The position numbers were made by a program, and so were the translations under genes. The notes under the pieces are model-generated. The model was not told where the DNA came from. It ran no database searches and saw only the letters and a list, made by a program, of their open reading frames with translations. A DNA stretch of 64,000 bases, from NCBI GenBank assembly GCA_022702545.1, contig JAHRBC010000002.1, positions 4,278,001-4,342,000 on the forward strand. The letters run 5' to 3'. The stretch comes from Phycomyces nitens (lineage: Eukaryota > Mucoromycota > Mucoromycetes > Mucorales > Phycomycetaceae). Of the stretch, positions 23,005 to 33,900 are shown piece by piece (the stretch's first letter is position 1; the number at the start of each line of letters is the position of its first letter).

Positions 23005-23421
23005 GTTTATAAAGAAGCCGCCGATTTTTTAGTGTAAAGAGGTGTAAAAAAGAAAGAAAAAATGGGCCCGGATATAGGAAACGAGGGAAAGGAAAAAAGA
23101 GCAAAAAGAAAAGAATACAAGGATATATAATTTGAAACAGAGACAGAATAGGTGTAATGGATAGAATCTAAAAACAAATGGAGCCATTCATTAGTGTGTA
23201 CAAGAAGTGTTTGGATCCGCTCATCAAACTCTTTTTTTATAAATACTCTGTATTTTATATTCTCAAAGGCCTGTTCACACACAACACACCCTTCTGCTTC
23301 CCAAAACCTTTCAATAAAACAAATATCAATTGTATGTATAAGACATTACATATTTTATATGAGATCCCATGAAATAAAGACAATTAACAATTGAAAATTA
23401 TTATTTGATATTTTGTAGATT
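23005..23421. other. Intergenic region between left-arm unit and accessory gene II
   Basis: No gene is seen. It probably holds divergent promoters. A possible 5' UTR intron acceptor (TTTTGTAG) lies 3 bp before the accessory-gene ATG. Confidence 0.4.
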
Positions 23422-24689
23422 ATGGCAAACAGACGTGCAATTGCTCCTCGAACAACCGACGAGTTCAGGGAATTGATGGACAGATTGACCAGTGTGGAGG
23501 CTGGTTTGTCCAATGTGACTGGAGAGGTGCGTTCTGTTGGCACCAGGCTAGCCACTATGGACACCAGGCTTGGTGTTATCATCCAAGATGGTGCCAGTAC
23601 CATTGCCATCTTGGATGGTTTTGGAAATGTCCCTGGGGCAACTTCTTCTGCCCCCGTTGCTGCTGCTTCCGTTGCTGCTGCCCCCATTGTTGCTGCCCTC
23701 ATTGTTGCTGCTCCCGTTGCTGCTGCTCCTCTCTCCCCCACTGTGGTTGCACTTGCTGCGTTTGAAGCTCCTCAAATGCAGGAAACCAACCGCGCGTATG
23801 TGAGTATATACTATTGAAATATATTGCTAGTCTAATACCTTCTAAAAATATATTAGGGTTTCATCAGACGCTACCTGAAGACCCAAAACTTCAGGTCCAA
23901 CAACCCAGACTTGGTTGAGGCTAACAACCGAAAGCCTAGCTGGAGAACGGACGTGGCCTTTAACGAGAGTCCCAACAAAGAGTTGGTACTCGAGATAATG
24001 GCCTATCTCCAGCCAAGGTTTCTCGAGTCTGGGTTGAGGTACCCTGACCTCCGCCAGTATATATACACCAACTTCAATGGAAGGCGGACTCAGGAGAAGA
24101 AGTCTTTTGAGAAGCGAGCAGAAGCGAATGCTCGCTCAAGAAGAAATGGCCGTCAGGCGGACGTGAGTTATTATTTTTATTATGAAAAGGATTCCTATTA
24201 ACTCAATTGACAATCATATATTTCATCAGCATCTCACTCGCCGCCGGGAGGCATACTCCAATAACAAGGCGGCGATTGACCAAGAAATGGACCGGGACTG
24301 CAGCAATCTCATCCAAAAGGCAGCAATGTCTGAGGGTGAGTCTGACGATGAGGGGAGCGATGCTTCGTTTGGGCGTCGCATCCTCACTGCGCGCCCAAGC
24401 TGGCGAAGCGACGAGGTAAATAAATTCGCAAAGAATATTGTTTATTATTTTTATAGAATACTAATGAATATTTTAGTTCAATCATTTCCTTGAACTCGTC
24501 GATGACTACGTGCTTGCCGGCTTGGGAACAAGACATCGTCAGATGCTTCGTCGAAAGTTTGGCCGCGTTGACGAAGTAGCAGTCCTGGAGGGAATGGTCC
24601 CTCCCCGCCTGAATGGGCCATTAGAAATTAAAAAATTTAAAAAAATAAAAAAAACCTCATCTTTGCTCCTCTCATGCACTCAATCCTAA
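23422..24689 (+). CDS. CACTG-element accessory protein, copy II (four exons)
   Basis: Exons are 23422-23799, 23857-24162, 24230-24415 and 24477-24689. All introns are phase 0 with GTGAGT/GTAAAT donors and TAG/CAG acceptors. The product is about 359 residues and is uninterrupted. Exon 1 begins with a predicted coiled coil (LMDRLTSVEAGLSNVTGEV) and then an Ala/Val/Pro stretch from a GTTGCTGCT-type repeat. Exon 2 (306 nt) encodes the conserved domain with FNESPNKELVLEI and a basic end. Exon 3 encodes AMSEGESDDEGSD then RPSWRSDE. Exon 4 encodes FNHFLELVDDYV and a Lys-rich tail. I do not recognise the family. A DNA-binding or transposase-partner role is inferred from the basic exon 2 and its constant pairing with TNP2. 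Confidence 0.82.
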
Positions 24690-24774
24690 AGACTCATTCA
24701 AATCCTATACTTGTTTATTTTATTCTGGTATGCAATCTTGTTTAAAAATGAGTAAAGACATATTTTATTAAAAC

Positions 24775-27700
24775 TTAAGCATATATTTTTTTAGGTAAAG
24801 GGATAACCAGTATCTTCTTTACATTATTTTGGGTCATATGTTCAGCCAGTGCTACTTCTAACAGAATGCGATGTACAGGCACAATACTGTGGTAGTTGGC
24901 TGGAGAAAATTGTGGCCTACAAATGTCAACACTTTCATGTTCTCTTGTACGCTCGGAATCAAAGACAAACCAGCGAACGTACGCGAAAACATGTTGCTTA
25001 TTGTGATGACGATTTAGTCGGCCATGAGACATAGGGGGCATAGACCGGGAATGGACAAACATATATTGAATCTCGCCTGTGTACGCAGTCGGATTTTCGT
25101 CGTCATTTCCAGAGAACAGAGCTTGAACATAAGAACCATGACTGACAGTACCCTTCTTGCCTTTGTATGACTGGCCAAGGAGATCGATAGACGCGATCTT
25201 GCATATTTGGTTGTCAACAAAATACGGCGAAGATGAGGCATGTCAGTAATCCACTAAATCTGGCTTTGCATATACGAGCTTATAGTGTTCCAAGAGATAG
25301 GGATATTCAAGGTCGTTCATTGATTCATACGGTTTCATAGAGAGTGGCAACGCAGAAGGAGGGAGAGGTTCGTTGCCTTTGATAGAGAGTGGATTCATAG
25401 AGGATTGCATAAATGCTCTCAACCGGAAAGGGCCTTGAGACATGGCATAGGAGGGGGCATAGGAGGAGGCATGGGAGGAGGCATGGGATGGGGCATAGGA
25501 TGGGGCATAGGAGGAGGAGGTAAGCTTGGACATAAAGGGGCGGAAGGGGGTTTGACTGGGACATTGAAGAACAGAAGATACATAATCGCCCTTGTATGCA
25601 TCATTAATAAAGTTCTTCATGTAGGTGGACTCAAAGCCATCTCGTCTGTTGGTCTTGATGTTTTTTAACAATCCATTGTATCTCTCAAATGAAAACAGCC
25701 AATAACCGTACACTGGTCCAAAATCACGAATAATGGTATGAAGATGAAGGTGTAGGTGCATGTTACAAGTGAGAAGATTCGCAGGATATAGGGACTGACA
25801 TCTTCGACCGAACGTTTCCAGGAAATCGTGGGCATCGGTTGCCTCGGAAAACGAGATTGCTGGCTTGACCAAAAGGCGGCAGGCATCAACGAAGCTGATC
25901 CAGTTGTTGAAGTTGTCAGGAGGGAGCACACCTTTCAACAGGACTGGAGAGTATACGAGGACCCAGGACTTCCACTCGTCTGCTTTCATGTAGGAAAAGC
26001 CTTTTCCGATCTTGCCTTTGAGGACAGCATAATCGGCCGGCAGAACCATAGACTCGGCAGTCTTTTGCATGGCAGCAAGATCACGGTCTGTGATCAGGCC
26101 ATTGTCAATCCACCTCTCGACCATTCGCTTGGCCGTACCCAAGAAGAGATTGTGCATGGGATCAATGATCGTGCAGCGAACAACGTCAAAGTATCCAAGG
26201 CGATGCAACTGGGACCATCGAACGCCATTTTCGATTTCCAGCTGATGCCTTTCTGAGGGCGTACTGGCACTCTTCCACACCTCAGCATGCAACCGATTTT
26301 CGACACCACTGCGAAGGGACCACTGTGCAGAGTCGAAGCCACGAAAGTCAACGCTGTTTGTTCCGTCCAAACGAGAGAAACCACGACTACACTTGAAGCA
26401 TGCATGGGTGCTGTTGTGGGAAGTAAACCCACTCGTCTTTCTGGCAGCTGGAATGTCGCACGCCACCATAAACAACGCAGCACGGACGGTAACACCTGAT
26501 GAACACTCGGCAGTTCGCATCTTCACACCAACGTACAGCTCTTCCAAATCGTCCACCAACGGCTTGAGATAGTGGTTGATCTCGTCAGATTTTGGTTCCT
26601 TGGGCCCAGGCATAAGTCCAACAAGAATGATGTTCTCTGCCTTGAATCGCTCAGCCCTAGGAAGATTGTTGACGGCCAAGTAGATCGCACCACAGGAATA
26701 GGTCACCCCATCGAACGGCTGGAACCAGTCAACGTTCAATGTCAGCATGAGAGAACGTGGGTCTTGGACGAAAGAAACACCATTCGAGTCCTTGAGCTCC
26801 TTCCACATGGCGCCGTCGTACACATCGCACATCGTGTCTTCTACCTTCAGCTCCTTGTTCCAATGGCGGATTCTTGCTTCGAAATCTGGGCGGAGGAAAA
26901 ACACTCTCAATGCCTGCTTGACAGAATGGTAGTTGTATTGGCGTCTGGCTACCAAAGCACCTGATGATGACACCTTCATCAACTGGGAATTGCAAGAGGA
27001 ACGTGCTCCTGGCTTCTGGAAATCGCACCGAAGGGGAACAGACCCAGCTTCCTCGTACACCTTGTGACAATCCTGGCACACAACAGATTTCCTTATTCCT
27101 TGGGACATGGCTGAAAATCCTGTCATGCGCTGCAGACCAAGCAGGCTTGTGGGCAGTTGGAAATCTTGATCATAGATTGTCAAGAGCTTGTTGACAAACT
27201 CGATCAAGACAACGGCGCCCTTGTCAACCACATAACGGGATGCAAACAGGACAACAGAAATGGCGATGAACCTGTGCACTGGGTTTTCAGGCATTTGGGG
27301 GGAGGCAAAAGGATCTATTTTAAAATGGAAAATATTAACACCCAATTTTTTAGGCTTTTTCTCTATTTAACACTGACCTTCACCATCCAACTCCTCAACT
27401 TCGATCTCTTCCAAATCGCCCTCGTCGTCATCATCACCACCGTCCATCTCATTCTCATCGGCATCGGCATCAGCATCGGCATTAGTCTCATTGTCAGCAC
27501 CAATTTCGCCATGATCGGCAAAAGGATCGGCTTCCAAAAACGGCGAGTTCTCCTGATCACCAAGTACATCTGAGGACCCGACTTTATGGAACAAGGTAGC
27601 CAGATATAGAATATAGTAGTTATTTAGTTTCTATTGCTATGCCAATAAATAATCCTTACGTTCAAAATCAACATCTATCATATTGCGTTGAGAGGAGATT

Positions 27701-27902
27701 TCTAGTAAAATATATTATGATACAATTCATAGAGTGTTTACAAAAGTAACTTGCCCCTTTCGCAATTTTCAAGACGCTCTAATCTTGCTCTCTTTGCATG
27801 ACGTTGAGCAGTCAGTTTCTGGACAAGACTGTAACCATTCTTGCTTGTACTGCATCTAGGGCAAAAGCACTTCTCATTGTAGACATCGGAAGTAGAAGAC
27901 AT
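24775..27902 (-). pseudogene. tnp2: TNP2-type transposase, element II (four exons, one TGA)
   Basis: Read leftwards, the exons are 27755-27902, 27660-27701, 27378-27581 and 24775-27314; total 2934 nt, divisible by three, all introns phase 1. The first intron has a GC donor (GCAAGT) instead of GT. Exon 1 has the zinc-finger-like CFCPRC...H. Exon 3 is very acidic (Asp/Ala and Asp/Glu repeats). Exon 4 carries the Transposase_21 blocks (DWFQPFDGVTYSCGAIY, LVGLMPGPKEPK, IIDPMHNLFLGTAKRM) and the DUF4218-like GPVYGYWLFSFERYNG. A Ser/Tyr/Ala/Pro repeat is encoded by GGAGGAGGCAT-type tandem repeats near 25440-25520. A single TGA at 25243-25245 interrupts DY-stop-HA. The gap to the convergent accessory gene is 85 bp, the same as in element I. 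Confidence 0.88.
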
Positions 27903-28144
27903 GGTATTTGTGTATTGAAGTTTAAACAAAAAGGAAACAAGTGTTACATATGCTTTATTTGCTACGGTTTTATAAGAGTATAAAAATATTATCTCCTGTT
28001 CTTTATATCCGAGCCAATTAAATACAATAAAACAATATTTTCAAGGTGATCACAAAAAAACGTGTTGAGTTGCAAATTTGCTTCAGCTTTCTCCACGTTC
28101 TCAGTTAACTGTGCACAGTAGAATAGCCCACCATTTTCCCAGTG
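27903..28144. other. Right arm of element II
   Basis: TNP2 upstream region and terminal repeat; no gene. Confidence 0.5.
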
Positions 28145-29866
28145 GACGCAATTGGCTCCAGCGCTTTACTGGATAAACTTGACACCATCAAGCTCGCCCA
28201 CAAAGATATTGTAAATGAGCTGAAGCCATTTACTTGCACTGGTGTTTCTTCTCGGCCAGTAAATGCATTTGAGTTTTGCAAACTCAAATCAGTTGAAAGC
28301 TATCTCAGACATAGACTATCAGGCCACAAGATGATAGAGTCTTCCGAGAAAGCATCAATGGAAGTATGGTTCCATGCAAACACATACCGTCCGGCCATGA
28401 TCCGAAAATATGCAAATGAGTATATTGATTTCCGATCAATTGCATTGCATCAGCAAGGAAAGCATGCCAAGCGTCCTTCTTTGTTTTCTGACAAGGACAT
28501 GAAAGAAGAGATCTGCAACTGGATCCAGAGCCAGAAGCCTGAGAGACGAAGCGCACTTTCGGTGAAGAAATACGTTGATGAGTATATTTTCCCGGAGTAT
28601 CTCGGCTTCCCTGGAAATGTTTCCACAGCAACAATATGAAAGTATCTTCATGAATGGGGATATATATTTCGTAACAACAGCAAAGACATCTACTATGATG
28701 GTCATGAACGCCAAGATGTTGTCGAATACCGCCAGATATGGGCCAAAAGAATGATGGAGTATAAGACCAAGATGATTGGTTTTTCTGGCAAAAATATGGA
28801 GATTGAGACGAAACCACAGCTTTCGACTGATGAAGTAGAATACGTCCTTGTCACACATGATGAGTCGACTTTCTATTCAAATGATGGAAAAGAAGCAATG
28901 TGGCTAGTTGAGAACGAAAACCCAATTCGTAAAAAGGGGCCTGGCATGTCACTAATGATCAGTGAGTTCAAATGTGCATGCCATGGAACAATGGTTGAAG
29001 GTAGATCCTCATCAAGAGAGATCTTTCATCCTGGAGCAGATAGACAAGGATACTGGACCAGTGATCATATGCTGAGACAGCTCAATGATGTGATCCCTCT
29101 TTTTGAGGCGATTCATCCAGAGTCTACAGCTGTCTTTATCTTCGATCAAAGTACCAACCACAAGGCATTCAGCCAGAATGCTTTGATTGCTACTAAGATC
29201 ACTTTAAATGATAAAGAGGTCAGCAAAGACGATCCTTGTGTCCTGAGAGACACTACTTTCCGCCGTGGCGATGAAGAAATAGTACAATCAATGTATTATG
29301 AAAAGGACGAGTGGTTTGTCAAGAAGAGTGGACAGTGGGTGAAGAAGATGGTGAAGTACGTGAAGGGTGTCCATACTATCCTACAAGAGCGTGGTCTGTG
29401 GCTGGAGAAGGATCCGAGAAATCCAACGAAGAAGTGGAAGTTGGATTGTAAGAAAGACAATCTTCCCGAAGATAGAAGATGCTGCGCCCACCATTTCTTG
29501 GCTTCTCAACCAGATTTTCTGGGCCAAAAAACAGCATTGTGTGAAACTGTCGAGGGCTCCGGTCATATATTCGAGCTATACCCCAAGTTCCATTGTGAAT
29601 GCAATTGGATCGAGAGGTATTGGGGTGCAGCAAAATGCCAAGCTCGCCTTCAATGCGATTATAGCTACAAGTCCCTGGATAGCAATATCCATACTTTCCT
29701 CGACCATGCCGGAGATATTGCTCACATAAGACGATACTATAACCGCTCATGGCGCTATATTGAGGCTTATAGTCAAGACCTCAATGTAAATGAAGCCCAT
29801 GAAGTGGTAAAGAAGTTTACATCCAAAAGATACACTTCTCATCGCCGTGATGAAGGCAAAGAATAG

Positions 29867-30145
29867 ATTTTCTTTTTGCTTCTTATATTTTCATTTTCAT
29901 TTTTATTTAATTTTTATTATCTCTGTACTCAACTTTTAATCTTTATTTTCTCCAACTTTTTTTTATAAAATATATATTTCTTACACATCAGATCACAAAA
30001 TCATGATGATCTAATTACTACATGACATTACAATTTTTTTTTCCTGTATGTCGGATTTTAAATATATATTTTTTACTCGCGGAGTTTTATCAAACGAAAT
30101 TGAAACACATACGAAACAAGTCAATAGTTAAAGCTAAATGCACCA
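29867..30145. other. Right arm of the DDE transposon
   Basis: AT-rich. It contains GTCGGATTTTAAA near 30050, resembling GTCGGATTTTTAAA near 20301 in the left arm but in the same orientation. No gene is seen. Confidence 0.45.
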
Positions 30146-30236
30146 TACAAGTGCCAGAAAAGAAATACCAGATCGATACCTGACAATTTTATAAAAAAAA
30201 GTGAAGAACACCTTAAGTCAAGCATTAGCAAGATAC

Positions 30237-30612
30237 TGTCAAGTCTCGATCTGGTATTTCTTTTCTGGCACTTGTAACTAAGTTGCAGAATCAATACCAC
30301 TGGGGATCGTCAAGTTTAGAGAATAGTTTTTAGGTAATAGATAGATGCTTTTTATTGATACAAATCCTTTTACTATTTATACAAAATATAATCGGATTTA
30401 AGGCTAAATGTATAGCTACGTTAATATGTCTTAGATGATGATTGTCCAGTAGGATATACTGACAAGATATTCGCAATCTAAGACATTTGAGACATTTTCC
30501 AAAACATATGCAAGAAGACCAATCGGCAAGGTCTGAGTGTTTACCCAACAAGGTTAACCATTACTGGTTACCTATTAAGAGCCGATTTCGGTCACCGATG
30601 TCAACTCTGACA
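30237..30612 (-). repeat. Solo LTR, family G copy 2
   Basis: 376 bp, on the minus strand TGTCAGAGTTGACA...GACTTGACA. It is flanked by the 4-bp duplication ATAC (30233-30236, 30613-30616). It sits inside a remnant of LTR C: the joined flanks (AAGTCAAGCATTAGCAAG / ATAC / ACCCAGTCGAGACTTGAC) match the LTR C terminus. Confidence 0.85.
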
Positions 30613-30653
30613 ATACACCCAGTCGAGACTTGACAACTTGACAGATAGCCTAG

Positions 30654-30965
30654 TGTCGTTCCTGATCTGGGATGGTCTTCCTTTTACTATAACAAAGCCA
30701 AAAGGTCAATCCCACTGGGGAAACAGGAGTATACGTAAAATCAAAGAGAGGATAAAAGATACCTTTTTATTGTTATGACTTTGGTTATCTTATATAGTTT
30801 TCTAACTAATACTGCGCATTATCCGCAGTAGCTATTATATGATATTTTAATAAAAGAAGAGACATTGTACTGCGGTTAATGCTCAGGACGATGTTACTGC
30901 GCGTAAAGAAGTACTGCGGTTAATCATCTTCAGGTTTTACGGATTCATCAAAATAATGTCCGACA
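30654..30965 (-). repeat. 3' LTR of Gypsy B
   Basis: 312 bp, TGTCGTTCC...TGTCCGACA on the plus strand, with repeated ACTGCGGTTAAT motifs near its right side. Confidence 0.92.
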
Positions 30966-33900
30966 TCACCCCCTCCCGAAACTGTTGATAGTCCTCGATC
31001 AACCACAAAGGAATCCACAAGGGAAAACGGCAAGGCAGAAGAGGCATCCAAGGCAAGGTCACGACGCATCTGGGCACGGGCAGGGGTTGGATGATACCAT
31101 GTCTTCTTAAAGTCATCAGATTTAGCAATCTTGAGGCGATCGGCATGGACCCAGGAAGTATAAGGCACACCTTCCATAGTAGTCAACTTGTATATGTTCT
31201 TGTCAAAGTTCTTGTCAACAACAATGTACGGCCCCATCCAGTTGTATTCCAGGCCAAACTTGTTCTCATGTCGCAGCAACAAGTGTTCACCAATTGCAAA
31301 CTGGTGCGGTTTCATAATAGAGTCCCATCTTTCCTTGTCTTGTTGACTGTTTACGGCTACTCGAGCATCAGCATCCATGCGAGCTTGTTGAAGCTTACGA
31401 AGAAAAGGGATAGCGCCGTCAGAAATCATTGTGGGATCGTTGGGGATAGACATGTCCATGAATGGGCGCAAGGGGTCACCTGGAAGACGAGGTTTGCGAC
31501 CATAGGTCAGGAAGAACGGGCTGAAACCAGTGGTTCGGTGCTTTCTAATTCTGCAGGCCCAAAGGGCAGTTTCCAAATATTCGTCCCAACGATTGATTGC
31601 TCCATGCACATACTTACGCAACATCTGTTTGAGTATGCCATTCAGTCTTTCGCACTTTCCATTAGTTCTTGGATGGAACGCCGAAGTCAGTTTGTGATGC
31701 AGCTTGATTTTCTTGATATAGAAACTCAGGATATGGGACATGAAATTGGCACCACGGTCAGTAAGAATTTCATTTGGGCACCCAAAGCGCATCACAATTT
31801 CTTCATACAGGAAGTTTGCAATTGCTTCGCCAGTAGCGGCAGGGACAGCACGAGCAATGGGCCAATTGGTGGCATAGTCAACAGCAACCAGAATCCAGCA
31901 ATTTCCATTCACAGTGTTTGGGAGCTCACCAATGAAGTCCAGATGCCAGCGAGAGAAAGCAGGGGGAATATCCAATGGTTCCATAGGAGCATGGTGTATG
32001 TTACGTTCAGCGTTTGATGCAAGTTGACACTGAGGGCACTTGCCAAGCCACTCCTGGATCTGGCTTCTCATTCCTGGCCACCACCAACGCTTCTTCATCA
32101 AGTCGTATATGGTTACTTCGCCAGCATGTCCAAAACCATTGTGAAAACTGTTAACGAGGTCGGCACGTTTTGCAAACAAGGCAAAACGGATTTCTTGTAC
32201 TGTATCACCAATCTTGACCAGGCGGAAAACTTTCTGATCATGAACCACGAACTTGTTGCGTTGTTTGTGTAGTAAATCCTTTATATCTTCAGGCCATTCA
32301 CTCTCGGTGCGAGCATAGAACTTTGGCCAATCGGATGTCTGGGAGTCAGGAACTATATACAGGTATTCCGGTTCCATTGATTCGATTAAGGACGCATCAC
32401 ATTCTGAGCCATCAAGACGAGAGAGCACATCGGGAACACCATTTTCCTTTCCTGGTTTGTATTGAATGATCGGATCATACAACTCAAATTCAGCGATCCA
32501 TCGAACTAGACGTGGTGTTGGCTTAACCTGGCTACGGAAATACTTGAGTGGTAAATGATCCGTATATACCGTGAATGGTTTTCCTTCAATCATGCACCGC
32601 CAGGTACGCAAGGCGTGCAGAATACCAAGTAGTTCTCGTTCTTGGGCTGGGTATGACCGTTCTGCATTGGATAGTTTCTTTGATTCAAATGCCAAAGGCT
32701 TCCAGATTCCTTCATCGTCTTCTTGCATCAGCACAGCACTGACACCAAAATCCGAGGCATCTGTCTCGATGCGGAAAGGCTTGTCCATGTTAGGGGCTAG
32801 AAGTACCGGTGCAGAGCTCAGCTTGTCCTTGAGGATGTCAAAACTGGTTTGACACGTGTCTGTCCACACAACTGGGCGCCTTTTTGGTCCTGTGCCTTTG
32901 GTTAAGTCGGTTAGTGGTGAGGCAATTCCTGCAAATCCAGGGATGAATCGTCGGTAATGTTGTGCTAGACCAATGAACTGGTGGACTTCTTGTACATTGG
33001 TGGGTGGCGTCCATTCTTGTACTGTCTTCACTTTATCAGGCGACGGGAGGATACCTTGAGCCGATACATTAAACCCAAGGAAAGTTAGTTCCTTCTTATT
33101 GAATTCACATTTCTTGAAATTGGCAATTAGTTTGGCTTCACGTAGTTGGTTGAGTACATGTCGCACATGTTCCTCATGCTCGGTAGGGGTCTTGCTGAAA
33201 ATTAAGATATCGTCCAAGTAAACCAGCGCAAACTTATCCAAGCAATCTCCTAGAACTTTGTTCATGAGATGCTGGAAAGTTGGTGGAGCATTAGTGAGAC
33301 CGAAAGGAAGGACCAGGAACTCGTATTGACCATATCGGGTGTTGAATGCTGTCTTGGGCACATCTGATTCTTGAATCTTCACTTGGTGGTAACCGCTTCT
33401 TAGGTCTAGACTAGTGAAGTGATTGGCTCCATGTAGTCGTTCTAAACATTCGTCAATGCGGGGCAGTGGGTGATTGTTTCGTACGGTGACCTTGTTCAGG
33501 GCACGGTAGTCAACACACATACGCATTTCGCCATTCTTCTTCTTTACAAACAATATTGGAGCACCCCATGGAGACGAGCTAGGACGGATAAGACCTAGGT
33601 CTAGGAGTTCCTTTAATTGTTTCTTGAGTTCGTCGAGTTCTCTGGGGCTCATCTTGAAGGGTGGTTTGTTGACAGGGTAGGCATCTCCGGTATTTATAAC
33701 ATGCTGAACATCACGGTTTGGGGGTAAACCGGGCAAACCGTCCTGAAAAACGTCGTCGAACTCCTTGACCAACTTCATCCACTGTTCATCATTGGTTGTT
33801 TCTTTTGGTGATTTTATGTGCAACAAGAAACATTCAGCCTCCTCCCTCCTAGACAGTTTCTGGACTTGCTTTGCCGAGATGAGGTAGGCAAGGTGTGGTT

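Larger units (their letters stand above)
20810..28144. mobile_element. CACTG element II (two-gene TNP2 element), exact ends
   Basis: The element is 7335 bp. The left end reads CACTGCAAAAACTGTGGGG and the right end, on the minus strand, CACTGGGAAAATGGTGGGCT; these are imperfect inverted repeats of about 20 bp. It is flanked by GAC on both sides (20807-20809, 28145-28147), and removal restores the DDE transposase frame at an Asp codon. Contents, left to right: a left arm with repeated exon-like modules, the accessory gene on plus, and the TNP2 gene on minus. Confidence 0.88.
20435..29866 (+). pseudogene. IS630/Tc1-clan DDE transposase, split by element II and one TGA
   Basis: The N-terminal part (20435-20809) and the rest (28148-29866) are in the same frame once CACTG element II and one copy of its GAC duplication are ignored; about 700 residues in total. 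The N-terminal segment is charged and contains a Lys-rich stretch. The catalytic core shows THDESTFY (first Asp, near 28855), FIFDQSTNHKAF (second Asp, near 29143) and HCECNWIERYWGAAK (Glu, near 29595), the IS630/Tc1 arrangement in the large version common in fungi. TGA at 28637-28639 lies in ATI-stop-KYLHEWGY, where Arg would fit. It ends at TAG 29864-29866. I infer that this was the transposase of the surrounding 18852-30145 transposon. Confidence 0.8.
18852..30145 (+). mobile_element. IS630/Tc1-clan DDE transposon carrying nested elements
   Basis: The boundaries come from the interrupted solo LTR G: its sequence stops at 18851 and resumes at 30146-30147 with TA (or ATA) on both sides. A TA duplication fits the IS630/Tc1/mariner superfamily to which the internal transposase belongs. 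I do not see clear terminal inverted repeats; the left arm instead carries palindromic repeats of about 188 bp. The block also contains a truncated LTR C (19363-19656) and CACTG element II (20810-28144). Confidence 0.6.
12209..30185 (+). repeat. Solo LTR, family G copy 1, split into three pieces by two insertions
   Basis: The pieces are 12209-12296, about 18603-18851 and 30148-30185, roughly 375 bp together. Solo LTR G copy 2 at 30237-30612 is 376 bp and matches across both breaks. The LTR starts TGTCAGAGTTGACA and ends TGACA. It is flanked by a 4-bp ATTT duplication (12205-12208, 30186-30189). The first break holds chromovirus A (TSD TTGCC), the second the DDE transposon (TSD TA or ATA). Confidence 0.8.

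Noticed and set aside
22419..23282. Hydrophobic minus-strand frames that look like membrane proteins
   Set aside because: They run through the repeated modules, with splice signals inside, and differ between repeats; composition alone creates them.
23548..23803. Low-complexity frames rich in Ser/Gly/Asn and Leu/Pro
   Set aside because: Shadow frames of the Ala/Val triplet repeat in accessory gene II.
25325..25668. Gly- and Pro-rich frames on both strands
   Set aside because: Shadows of the GGAGGAGGCAT-type repeat inside TNP2 II.
28305..28858. Minus-strand frames of 140-170 codons
   Set aside because: Antisense to the DDE transposase with conserved catalytic motifs on the plus strand.
30147..30275. 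Perfect 30-bp inverted repeat (30147-30176, 30246-30275), at first sight a MITE
   Set aside because: Explained by the 3' ends of two solo LTR G copies lying in opposite orientation.
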